Origin: Megalopta genalis
Taxonomy: Eukaryota; Arthropoda; Insecta; Hymenoptera; Halictidae
Direction: 5' to 3'
Length of the DNA stretch: 64,000 bases
NCBI RefSeq assembly: GCF_051020955.1
Contig: NW_027476353.1
Location: forward strand, 186,001 to 250,000
Shown here: positions 1 to 11,426 of the stretch, in pieces
How the letters are laid out: every line of letters starts with the position of its first letter
Numbering within the stretch: position 1 is the stretch's first letter
Notes under the pieces: model-generated
Seen by the model: the letters and a program-made list of their open reading frames with translations, nothing else
Database searches by the model: none
Told to the model about the DNA's origin: nothing
Program-made: the position numbers and the translations under genes

Positions 1-1856
1 ATATAGCTTCAAATGTAGGCGAAACAAACGAGTTAGCTTCTAATCCATGCGAAACTCATGATTTAGCTTCAAATAAATGCGATGTAGAAGGTTTACCTTC
101 AAATCCATGCGTAACAAATAATTTAGCTTCAAACACTTGGGATATAAGTGATATAGCTTCAAATGCAGACGATCAAACGAGTTAGCTTCAAAATCCATGC
201 GATAAACTTGATTTAGCATCAAATCAATGCGAAGTAGAAGGATTAGCTTCAAATCCATGCAACACAAGTGATTTAGCTTCTGACACTTGGGATATAAGTG
301 ATATAGCTTCAAATGCAGACGATCAAACGAGTTAGCTTCAAGTCCACGCGAAACAAGTGATTTAGCTTCAGACTTTTGCGATATAAGTGATATAGCTTCA
401 AATGCAGAAGACACAAACGAGTTATCTTCAAATCCATGCCATGCACTTGATTTAGCTGAAAATCAATGCGATGTAGTAGGTTTAGCTTCAAATCCATGCG
501 AAACAAATGATTTAGGTTCAGATTCTTGCGGTATAAATGATACAGCTTCAAATGCAGACGACACAAACGAGTTAGCTTCACATCTATGCGAAACACATGA
601 TTTAGCTTCAAATCAATGCGATGTAGACGGTTTACCTTCAAATCCATGCTTAATAAATGATTTAGCTTCAAATACTTGGGATATAAGTGATATAGTTTCA
701 AATGCAAACGATCAAACGAGTTAGCTTCTAATCCATGTGAAACTCATGATTTAGCTTGAAATAAATGCGATGTAGAAGGTTTACCTTCAAATCCATGCTT
801 AAAAAATGATTTAGCTTCAAACACTTGGGATATAAGTGATCTAGCTTCAAATGCAGAAGAAACAAACGAGTTATCTTCAAATCCATGCCATGCACTTGAT
901 TTAGCTGAGAATCAATGCGAAGTAGAAGGATGAGTTTCAAATCCATGCAACACAAATGATTTAGCTTCAAATACTTGCGATATAAATGATATAGCTTCAA
1001 ATGCAGGCGAAACAAACGTGTTAGCTTATAATCCATGCGAAACTCATGATTTAGCTTCAAATCAATGCGATGTAGAAGGTTTACCTTCTAATCCATGCTT
1101 AAAAAATGATTTAGCTTCAAATACTTGCGATATAAATGATATAGCTTCAAATGCAGACGATCAAACAAGTTAGCCACAAAATCCATGCGATAAACTTGAT
1201 TTAGATTCAAAACAATGCGAAGTAGAAGGATTAGCTTAAAATCCATGCAACACAAATGATTTAGCTTCAAATACTTGCGATATAAATGATATAGCTTCAA
1301 ATGTAGGCGAAACAAACGAGTTAGCTTCTAATCCATGCGAAACTCATGATTTAGCTTCAAATCAATGCGATGTAGAAGGTTTACCTTCAAATCCATGCTT
1401 AACAAATGATTTAGCTTCAAACACTTCGGATATAAGTGACATAGCTTCAAATGAAGACGATCAAACGAGTTAGCTTCATAATCCACGCGATAAATTTGAT
1501 TTAGCTTCAAATCATTGCGAAGCAGAAGGATGAGCTTCAAATCCATGCAACACAAATGATTTAGCTTCAAATACTAGCGATATAAATGATATAGCTTCAA
1601 ATGCAGGCAAAACAAACGTGTTAGCTTCTAATCCATGCGAAACTCATGATTTAGCTTCAAATCAATGCGATGTAGAAGGTTTACCTTCAAATCCATGCTT
1701 AACAAATAATTTAGCTTCAAACACTTGGGATATAAGTGATATAGCTTGAAATGCAGACGATCAAACGAGTTAGCTTCAAGTCGACGCGAAACAAGTGATT
1801 TAGCTTCAGACACTTGCGATATAAGTGATATAGCTTCAAATGCAGAAGAAACAAAC

Positions 1857-2700
1857 GAGTTAGCTTCTAATCCATGCGAAACTCATGATTTAGCTTCAAA
1901 TCAATGTGATGTAGAAGGTTTACCTTCAAATCCATGCTTAACAAATAATTTAGCATCAAACACTTGGGATATAAGTGATATAGCTTCAAATGCAGACGAT
2001 CAAACGAATTAGCTTCAAAATCCACGCGATAAACTTCATTTAGGTTCAAATCAATGCGAAGTAGAAGGATTAGCTTCAAATCAATGCGAAGTAGAAGGAT
2101 TAGCTTAAAATCCATGCAACACAAATGATGTAGCTTCAAATACTTGCGATATAAATCATATAGCTTCAAATGCAGGCGAAACAAACAAGTTAGCTTCTAA
2201 TCCATGCGAAACTCTTGATTTAGCTTCAAATCAATGCGATGTAGAAGGTTTACCTTCAAATCCATGCTTAACAAATGATTTAGCTTCAAACACTTCGGAT
2301 ATAAGTGACATAGCTTCAAATGCAGACGATCAAACGAGTTAGCTTCATAATCCACGCGATAAATTTGATTTAGCTTCAAATCATTGCGAAGTAGAAGGAT
2401 GAGCTTCAAATCAATGCAACACAAATGATTTAGCTTCAAATACTAGCGATATAAATGATATAGCTTCAAATGCAGGCAAAACAAACGTGTTAGCTTCTAA
2501 TCCATGCGAAACTCATGATTTAGCTTCAAATCAATGCGATGTAGAAGGTTTACCTTCAAATCCTGCTTAACAAATAATTTAGCTGCAAACACTTGGGATA
2601 TAAGTGATATAGCTTGAAATGCAGACGATCAAACGAGTTAGCTTCAAGTCGACGCGAAACAAGTGATTTAGCTTCAGACACTTGCGATATAAGTGATATA
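1857..2700. repeat. Block A mosaic segment, partner of 5,538-6,383
   Basis: The offset is 3,681 bp. Shared rare features are the extra f monomer near 2,050 and 5,750, AATGATGTAGC, ATAAATCATATAGC, AGCTGCAAACAC (near 2,583 and 6,263) and the GTCGACGCG marker. Each copy has a private 1-bp deletion (near 2,573 and 5,941). Confidence 0.85.
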
Positions 2701-3000
2701 GCTTCAAATGCAGAAGAAACAAACGAGTTATCTTCTAATCCGTGCGAAGCTCATGATTTAGCTTCAAATCAATGCGATGTAGAAGGTTTATCTTCAAATC
2801 CATGCTTAACAAATAATTTAGCTTCAAACACTTGGGATATAAGTTATATAGCTTGAAATGCAGACGATCAAACGAGTTAGCTTCAAAATCCATGCGATAT
2901 ACTTGATTTAGCTTCAAATCAATGCGAAGTAGAAGGATTAGCTTCAAATCCGTGAAACACAAATGATTTAGCTTCAAATACTTGCGATATAAATGATATA

Positions 3001-3970
3001 GCTTCAAATGCAGGCGAAACAAACGAGTTAGCTTCTAATCCATGCGAAACTCATGATTTAGCTTCAAATCAATGCGATGTAGAAGGTTTACCTTCAAATC
3101 CATGCTTAAAAATGATTTAGCTTCAAACACTTGGGATATAAGTGATATATCATCAAATGCAGACGATCAAACGAGTTAGCTTCAAAATCCATGCGAATAA
3201 CTTGATTTAGCTTCAAATCAATGCGAAGTAGAAGGATTAGCTTCAAATCCGTGAAACACAAATGATTTAGCTTCAAATACTTGCGATATAAATGATATAG
3301 CTTCAAATGCAGGCGAAACAAACGTGTTAGCTTCTAATCCATGCCGAAACTCATGATTTAGCTTCAAATCAATGCGATGTAGAAGGTTTACCTTCAAATC
3401 CATGCTTAAAAAATGATTTAGCTTCAAACACTTGGGATATATGTGATATGGCATCAAATGCAGGCGAAACAAACGAGTTAGCTTCTAATCCATGCGAAAC
3501 TCTTGATTTAGCTTCAAATCAATGCGATGTAGAAGGTTTACCTTCAAATCCATGCTTAACAAATGATTTCGCTACAAATACTTGCGATATAAATGATATA
3601 GCTTCAAATGCAGGCGAAACAAACGTGTTAGCTTCTAATCCATGCCAAACTCATGATTTAGCTTCAAATCAATGCTATGTAGAACATTTACCTCCAAATC
3701 CATGCTTAACAAATAATTTAGCTTCAAACACTTGGGATATAAGTGATATAGCTTCAAAGGCAGACGATAAAACGAGTTAGCTTCAAAATTCATGCGATAA
3801 ACTTGATTTAGCTTCAAATCAATGCGAAGTAGAAGGATTGGCTTAAAATCCATGCAACACAAATGATTTAGCTTCAATACTTGCGATGTACATGATATAG
3901 CTTCAAATGCAGGCGAAATAACGTGTTAGCTTCTAATCCATGCGAAACTCATGATTTAGCTTCAAATCAA
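3001..3970. repeat. Block A mosaic segment, partner of 6,383-7,350
   Basis: The offset is 3,382 bp or close to it, shifting slightly where this copy has indels (3,112, 3,342, 3,877 and 3,919) that the partner lacks. Shared rare variants are GATATATGTGATATGGC (3,436 and 6,818), TTTCGCTACAAATAC, CAATGCTATGTAG and ACATTTACCTCC. The partner is intact where this one is broken, so indels have accumulated here since duplication. Confidence 0.86.
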
Positions 3971-4380
3971 TGCGATGTAGAAGGTTTACCTTCAAATCCG
4001 TGAAACACAAATGATTTAGCTTCAAATACTTGCGATATAAATGATATAGCTTCAAATGCAGGCGAAACAAACGAGTTAGCTTCTAATCCATGCGAAACTC
4101 ATGATTTAGCTTCAAATCAATGCGATGTAGAAGGTTTACCTTCAAATCCATGCTTAAAAAATGATTTAGCTTCAAACACTTGGGATATAAGTGATATGTC
4201 ATCAAATGCAGACGATCAAACGAGTTAGCTTCAAAATCCATGCGATAAACTTGATTCAGCTTCAAATCAACGCGAAGTAGAAGGATTAGCTTCAAATCCG
4301 TGAAACACAAATGACTTAGCTTCAAAAACTTGCGATATAAATGATATAGCTTCAAATGCAGGCGAAACAAACGAGTTAGC

Positions 4381-5170
4381 TTCTAATCCATGCGAACTCT
4401 TGATTTAGCTTCAAATCAATGCGATGTAGAAGGTTTACCTTCAAATCCATGCTTAACAAATGATTTAGCTTCAAACACTTCTGATATAAGTGACATAGCT
4501 TCAAATGCAGACGATCAAACGAGTTAGCTTCATAATCCACGCGATAAATTTGATTTAGCTTCAAATCAATGCGAAGTAGAAGGATGAGCTCAAATCCATG
4601 CAACACAAATGATTTAGCTTCAAATACTAGCGATATAAATGATATAGCTTCAAATGCAGGCAAAACAAACGTGTTAGCTTCTAATCCATGCGAAACTCAT
4701 GATTTAGCTTCAAATCAATGCGATGTAGAAGGTTTAACTTCAAATCCATGCTTAAAAAATGATTTAGCTTCAAGCACTTGGATATAATTGATATGGCTTC
4801 AAATGCAGTCGATCAAACGAGTTAGCTTCAAAATCATGCGATAAACTTGATTTAGCTTCAAATCAATGCGATGTAGAAGGTTTACCTTCAAATCCATGCT
4901 TAACAAATAATTTAGCTTCAAACACTTGGGATATAAGTGATATAGCTTCAAATGCAGACGCTCAAACGAGTTAGCTTCAAGTCCACGCGAAACAAGTGAT
5001 TTAGCTTCAGACGCTAGCGATATAAGTGATATAGCTTCAAATGCAGAAGAAACAAACGAGTTATCTTCAAATCCATGCCATGCACTTGATTTAGCTGAAA
5101 ATGAATGAGATGTAGAAGGTTTAGCTTCAAATCTATGCGAAACAAATGATTTAGCATCAGATACTTGCGA
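4381..5170. repeat. Block A mosaic segment, partner of 7,645-8,435
   Basis: Shared rare variants are ACACTTCTGATATAAG, GGTTTAACTTC, CAAGCACTTGG with ATAATTGATATGGC, GCAGTCGATC and GAAAATGAATGAGATG. In the partner this segment follows a copy of 5,218-5,535 (now 7,317-7,634), which is the reverse of the order here. Block A was therefore shuffled, not simply doubled. Confidence 0.85.
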
Positions 5171-8100
5171 TATGAGTGATATAGCTTCAAATGCAGGCGA
5201 AACAAACGAGTTAGCTTCTAATCCATGCGAAACTCATGATTTAGCTTCAAATCAATGTGATGTAGAGGGTTTACATTCAAATCCATGCTTAACAAATAAT
5301 TTAGCATCAAACACTTGGGATATAAGTGATATAGCTTCAAATGCAGACGATCAAACGAATTAGCTTCAAAATCCATGCGATAAACTTGATTTAGCTTCAA
5401 ATCAATGCGAAGTAGAAGGATTAGCTTCAAATCAATGCGAAGTAGAAGGGTTAGCTTCAAATCCGTGCAACACAAATGATGTAGCTTCAAATACTTGCGA
5501 TATAAATCATATAGCTTCAAATGCAGGAGAAACAAACGAGTTAGCTTCTAATCCATGCGAAACTCATGATTTAGCTTCAAATCAATGTGATGTAGAAGGT
5601 TTACCTTCAAATCCATGCTTAACAAATAATTTAGCATCAAACACTTGGGATATAAGTGATATAGCTTCAAATGCAGACGATCAAACGAATTAGCTTCAAA
5701 ATCCACGCGATAAACTTCATTTAGGTTCAAATCAATGCGAAGTAGAAGGATTAGCTTCAAATCAATGCGAAGTAGAAGGATTAGCTTAAAATCCATGCAA
5801 CACAAATGATGTAGCTTCAAATACTTGCGATATAAATCATATAGCTTCAAATGCAGGCGAAACAAACAAGTTAGCTTCTAATCCATGCGAAACTCTTGAT
5901 TTAGCTTCAAATCAATGCGATGTAGAAGGTTTACCTTCAAATCATGCTTAACAAATGATTTAGCTTCAAACACTTCGGATATAAGTGACATAGCTTCAAA
6001 TGCAGACGATCAAACGAGTTAGCTTCATAATCCACGCGATAAATTTGATTTAGCTTCAAATCATTGCGAAGTAGAAGGATGAGCTTCAAATCCATGCAAC
6101 ACAAATGATTTAGCTTCAAATACTAGCGATATAAATGATATAGCTTCAAATGCAGGCAAAACAAACGTGTTAGCTTCTAATCCATGCGAAACTCATGATT
6201 TAGCTTCAAATCAATGCGATGTAGAAGGTTTACCTTCAAATCCATGCTTAACAAATAATTTAGCTGCAAACACTTGGGATATAAGTGATATAGCTTGAAA
6301 TGCAGACGATCAAACGAGTTAGCTTTAAGTCGACGCGAAACAAATGATTTAGCTTTAGACACTTGCGATATAAGTGATAATAGCTTCAAATGCAGGCGAA
6401 ACAAACGAGTTAGCTTCTAATCCATGCGAAACTCATGATTTAGCTTCAAATCAATGCGATGTAGAAGGTTTACCTTCAAATCCATGCTTAAAAAATGATT
6501 TAGCTTCAAACACTTGGGATATAAGTGATATGTCATCAAATGCAGACGATCAAACGAGTTAGCTTCAAAATCCATGCGATAAACTTGATTTAGCTTCAAA
6601 TCAATGCGAAGTAGAAGGATTAGCTTCAAATCCGTGAAACACAAATGATTTAGCTTCAAATACTTGCGATATAAATGATATAGCTTCAAATGCAGGCGAA
6701 ACAAACGTGTTAGCTTCTAATCCATGCGAAACTCATGATTTAGCTTCAAATCAATGCGATGTAGAAGGTTTACCTTCAAATCCATGCTTAAAAAATGATT
6801 TAGCTTCAAACACTTGGGATATATGTGATATGGCATCAAATGCAGGCGAAACAAACGAGTTAGCTTCTAATCCATGCGAAACTCTTGATTTAGCTTCAAA
6901 TCAATGCGATGTAGAAGGTTTACCTTCAAATCCATGCTTAACAAATGATTTCGCTACAAATACTTGCGATATAAATGATATAGCTTCAAATGCAGGCGAA
7001 ACAAACGTGTTAGCTTCTAATCCATGCCAAACTCATGATTTAGCTTCAAATCAATGCTATGTAGAACATTTACCTCCAAATCCATGCTTAACAAATAATT
7101 TAGCTTCAAACACTTGGGATATAAGTGATATAGCTTCAAAGGCAGACGATCAAACGAGTTAGCTTCAAAATTCATGCGATAAACTTGATTTAGCTTCAAA
7201 TCAATGCGAAGTAGAAGGATTGGCTTAAAATCCATGCAACACAAATGATTTAGCTTCAAATACTTGCGATGTAAATGATATAGCTTCAAATGCAGGCGAA
7301 ACAAACGTGTTAGCTTCTAATCCATGCGAAACTCATGATTTAGCTTCAAATCAATGTGATGTAGAGGGTTTACATTCAAATCCATGCTTAACAAATAATT
7401 TAGCATCAAACACTTGGGATATAAGTGATATAGCTTCAAATGCAGACGATCAAACGAATTAGCTTCAAAATCCATGCGATAAACTTGATTTAGCTTCAAA
7501 TCAATGCGAAGTAGAAGGATTAGCTTCAAATCAATGCGAAGTAGAAGGGTTAGCTTCAAATCCGTGCAACACAAATGATGTAGCTTCAAATACTTGCGAT
7601 ATAAATCATATAGCTTCAAATGCAGGAGAAACAAACGAGTTAGCTTCTAATCCATGCGAAACTCTTGATTTAGCTTCAAATCAATGCGATGTAGAAGGTT
7701 TACCTTCAAATCCATGCTTAACAAATGATTTAGCTTCAAACACTTCTGATATAAGTGACATAGCTTCAAATGCAGACGATCAAACGAGTTAGCTTCATAA
7801 ATCCACGCGATAAATTTGATTTAGCTTCAAATCAATGCGAAGTAGAAGGATGAGCTTCAAATCCATGCAACACAAATGATTTAGCTTCAAATACTAGCGA
7901 TATAAATGATATAGCTTCAAATGCAGGCAAAACAAACGTGTTACCTTCTAATCCATGCGAAACTCATGATTTAGCTTCAAATCAATGCGATGTAGAAGGT
8001 TTAACTTCAAATCCATGCTTAAAAAATGATTAGCTTCAAGCACTTGGGATATAATTGATATGGCTTCAAATGCAGTCGATCAAACGAGTTAGCTTCAAAA

Positions 8101-9676
8101 TCCATGCGATAAACTTGATTTAGCTTCAAATCAATGCGATGTAGAAGGTTTACCCTGTCAAATCCATGCTTAACAAATAATTTAGCTTCAAACACTTGGG
8201 ATATAAGTGATATAGCTTCAAATGCAGACGATCAAACGAGTTAGCTTCAAGTCCACGCGAAACAAGTGATTTAGCTTCAGACACTAGCGATATAAGTGAT
8301 ATAGCTTCAAATGCAGAAGAAACAAACGAGTTATCTTCAAAATCCATGCCATGCACTTGATTTAGCTGAAAATGAATGAGATGTAGAAGGTTTAGCTTCA
8401 AATCTATGCGAAACAAATGATTTAGCATCAGATACTTGCGGTATAAATGATGCAGATTCAAATGCAGACGAAACAAACGAGTTAGCTTCATATCTATGCG
8501 AAACACATGATTTAGCTTCAAATCAATGCGATGTAGAAGGTTTACCTTCAAATCCATGCTTAAAAAATGATTTAGCTTCAAACACTTGGGATATAAGTGA
8601 TATGGCTTCAAATGCAGACGATCAAACGAGTTAGCTTCAAAATACATGCGATAAACTTCATTTAGCTTCAAATCAATGCGATGTAGAAGGTTTACCTTCA
8701 AATCCATGCTTAACAAATGATTTAGCTTCAAATACTTGCGATATAAATGATATAGCTTCAAATGCAGGCGAAACAAACGTGTTAGCTTGTAATCCATGCG
8801 AAACTCATGATTTAGCTTCAAATCAATGCGATGTAGAAGGTTTATCTTCAAATCCATGCTTAACAAGTGATTTAGCTTCAAACACTTGGGATATACGTGA
8901 TATAGCTTCAAATGCAGACGATCAAACGAGTTAGCTTCAAAATCCATGCGAAAACTTGATTTAGCTTCAAATCAATGCGAAGTAGAAGGATTAGCTTAAA
9001 ATCCATGCAACACAAATGATCTAGCTTCAAATACTTGCGATATAAATGATATAGCTTCAAATGCAGGCGAAACAAACGTGTTAGCTTCTAATCCATGCGA
9101 AACTCATGATTTAGCTTCAAATCTATGCGATGTAGAAGGTTTACCTTCAAATCCATGCTTAACAAATAATTTAGCTTCAAACACTTGGGATATAAGTGAT
9201 ATAGCTTCAAATGCAGACGATCAAACGAGTTAGCTTCAAAATCCATGCGATAAACTTGATTTAGTTTCAAATCAATGCGAAGTAGAAGGATGAGCTTCAA
9301 ATCCATGTAACACAAATGATTTAGCTTCAAATACTTGCGATATAAATGATATAGCTTCAAATGTAGGCGAAACAAACGAGTTAGCTTCTAATCCATGCGA
9401 AGCTCATGATTTAGCTTCAAATCAATGCGATGTAGAAGGTTTACCTTCAAATCCATGCTTAACAAATAATTTAGCTTCAAACACTTGGGATATAAGTGAT
9501 ATAGCTTGAAATGCTGACGATCAAACGAGGTAGCTTCAAAATCCATACGATAAACTTGATTTAGCTTCAAATCAATGCGAAGTAGAAGGATTAGCTTCAA
9601 ATCCATGCAACACAAGTGATTTAGCTTCAGACACTTGGGATATAAGTGATATAGCTTCAAATGCAGACGATCAAAC

Positions 9677-9706
9677 GAGTTAGCTTCAAGTCCACGCGAA
9701 ACAAGT
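9677..9706. repeat. Marker monomer, type i (e/b fusion with 61-bp deletion); reference copy
   Basis: This monomer begins like type e and ends like type b (CAAGTCCACGCGAAACAAGT), so the rest of e, all of a and the start of b are missing: 61 bp against the normal d-e-a-b-c order. It is followed by GATTTAGCTTCAGACACTTG and then TGCAGAAGAAACAAACG. Other copies start their CAAGT at 1,777, 2,645, 15,805, 24,925, 31,941, 32,630, 35,119, 35,808, 41,891, 45,280, 48,969, 51,608 and 55,897; block A variants lie at 339, 4,978, 6,326 and 8,248. Truncated modules that keep only the downstream part lie at 18,771 and 21,208. It serves as a natural ruler for the array; no function is visible. Confidence 0.9.
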
Positions 9707-9926
9707 GATTTAGCTTCAGACACTTGCGATATAAGTGATATAGCTTCAAATGCAGAAGAAACAAACGAGTTATCTTCAAATCCATGCCAAGCACTTGATT
9801 TAGCTGAAAATCAATGCGATGTAGAAGGTTTAGCTTCAAATCCATGCGAAACAAATGATTTAGCATCAGATACTTGCGATATAAGTGATATAGCTTCAAA
9901 TGCAGGAGAAACAAACGAGTTATCTT

Positions 9927-11426
9927 CTAATCCATGCGAAACTCATCATTTAGCTTCAAATCAATGCGATGTAGAAGGTTTACCTTCAAATCCATGCACA
10001 ACAAATGATTTAGCTTCAAACACTTGGGATATACGTGATATAGCTTCAAATGCAGACGATCAAACGAGTTAGCATCAAAATCCATGCGATAAACTTGATT
10101 TAGCTTCAAATCAATGCGAAGTAGAAGGATTAGCTTAAAATCCATGCAACACAAATGATTTAGCTTCAAATACTTGCGATATATATGATATAGCTTCAAA
10201 TGCTGGCGAAACAAACGTGTTAGCTTCTAATCCATGCGAAACTCATGATTTAGCTTCAAATCAATGCGATGTAGAAGGTTTACCTTCAAATCCATGCTTA
10301 ACAAGTGATTTAGCTTCAAACACTTGGGATATACGTGATATAGCTTCAAATGCAGACGATCAAACGAGTTAGCTTCAAAATCCATGCGATAAACTTGATT
10401 TAGCTTCAAATCAATGCGAAGTAGAAGGATTAGCTTAAAATCCATGCAACACAAATGATCTAGCTTCAAATACTTGCGATATAAATGATATAGCTTCAAA
10501 TGCAGGCGAAACAAACGTGTTAGCTTCTAATCCATGCGAAACTCATGATTTAGCTTCAAATCAATGCGATGTAGAAGGTTTACCTTCAAATCCATGCTTA
10601 ACAAATAATTTAGCTTCAAACACTTGGGATATAAGTGATATAGCTTCAAATGTAGACGATCAAACGAGTTAGCTTCAAAATCCATGCGATAAACTTGATT
10701 TAGCTTCAAATCAATGCGAAGTAGAAGGATGAGCTTCAAATCCATGTAACACAAATGATTTAGCTTCAAATACTTGCGATATAAATGATATAGCTTCAAA
10801 TGTAGGCGAAACAAACGAGTTAGCTTCTAATCCATGCGAAACTCATGATTTAGCTTCAAATCAATGCGATGTAGAAGGTTTACCTTCAAATCCATGCTTA
10901 ATAAATAATTTAGCTTCAAACACTTGGGATATAAGTGATATAGCTTCAAATGCAGACGATCAAACGAGTTAGCCTCAAAATCCATGCGATAAACTTGATT
11001 TAGCTTGAAATCAATGCGAAGTAGAAGGATGAGCTTCAAATCCATGCAACACAAATGATTTAGCTTCAAATACTTGCGATATAAATGATATAGCTTCAAA
11101 TGCAGGCGAAACAAACGTGTTAGCTTCTAATCCATGCGAAACTCATGATTTAGCTTCAAATCAATGCGATGTAGAAGGTTTACCTTCAAATCCATGCTTA
11201 ACAAATAATTTAGCTTCAAACACTTGGGATATAAGTGATATAGCTTCAAATGCAGACGATCAAACGAATTAGCTTCAAAATCCATGCGATAAACTTGATT
11301 TAGCTTCAAATCAATGCGAAGTAGAAGGATTAGCTTCAAATCCATGCAACACAAATGATTTAGCTTCAGACACTTGGGATATAAGTGATATAGCTTCAAA
11401 TGCAGACGATCAAACGAGTTAGCTTC
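9927..11426. repeat. Five consecutive 300-bp HOR units in exact register
   Basis: The sequence CTAATCC of monomer j recurs at 9,927, 10,227, 10,527, 10,827 and 11,127, exactly 300 bp apart, with the same order of ten monomers between. This is the cleanest run of the canonical HOR and the best reference unit. The fifth unit changes in its last pentamer, where a c-type monomer with CAGACACTTGG replaces type h and leads into the marker monomer at 11,426. Copies differ by scattered substitutions such as GTAGGC for GCAGGC and GATGAGC for GATTAGC. Confidence 0.93.
10246..10263. other. 18-bp dyad recurring every 150 bp; reference copy
   Basis: TGATTTAGCTTCAAATCA has 6-bp inverted arms (TGATTT and AAATCA) around AGCTTC. 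It sits at the start of monomers a and f, hence at 10,246, 10,396 and 10,546, and in most pentamers of the array. The other three monomers of each pentamer break one arm (for example AAACAC, AAATGC or TAATCC). Such a dyad could be a dimeric protein site, but this is inference: it does not match the CENP-B box, and in a 35% GC repeat a 6-bp arm pair can arise by chance. Confidence 0.6.

Larger units (their letters stand above)
1..8950. repeat. Block A: diverged, indel-rich satellite
   Basis: This block keeps the monomer order but is degraded compared with block B. One-base indels that break the 30-bp step are frequent, for example near 2,573, 3,112, 3,342, 3,877, 4,391, 4,588, 4,785, 4,833, 5,941, 6,378, 7,800, 8,030, 8,340 and 8,950. 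Diagnostic variants are CAAATCCGTGAAACAC in monomer g, TACTAGCGATATAAATG in monomer h, and a GTCGAC form of the marker monomer at 1,777, 2,645 and 6,326. Four units carry one extra monomer (near 2,050, 5,400, 5,750 and 7,500). Segments of 0.3-1 kb recur in changed order. The right boundary is gradual: exact 300-bp steps begin soon after 8,950. No gene-like content is seen. Confidence 0.8.

Noticed and set aside
1777..1788. Regulatory meaning of the GTCGAC palindrome in some block A markers
   Set aside because: It arises from one C-to-G change in CAAGTCCACGCG and is confined to duplicated copies at 1,777, 2,645 and 6,326. Shared descent explains it.
10246..10263. CENP-B box
   Set aside because: The required TTCG....A..CGGG pattern is not found in any of the ten monomer types; only the idea of a spaced binding motif is retained, as inference.
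10247..10546. Pentapeptide-repeat or TAL-like repeat protein
   Set aside because: The plus-frame translation has a period of ten and lacks the A(D/N)LXX pattern. The minus-frame translation is Leu/Lys/His-rich without a known repeat signature. Both are interrupted.
9927..11426. CRISPR array (repeats of about 30 bp at regular spacing)
   Set aside because: There are no unique spacers: the sequence between any two monomers is another related monomer. No cas genes or leader are present.
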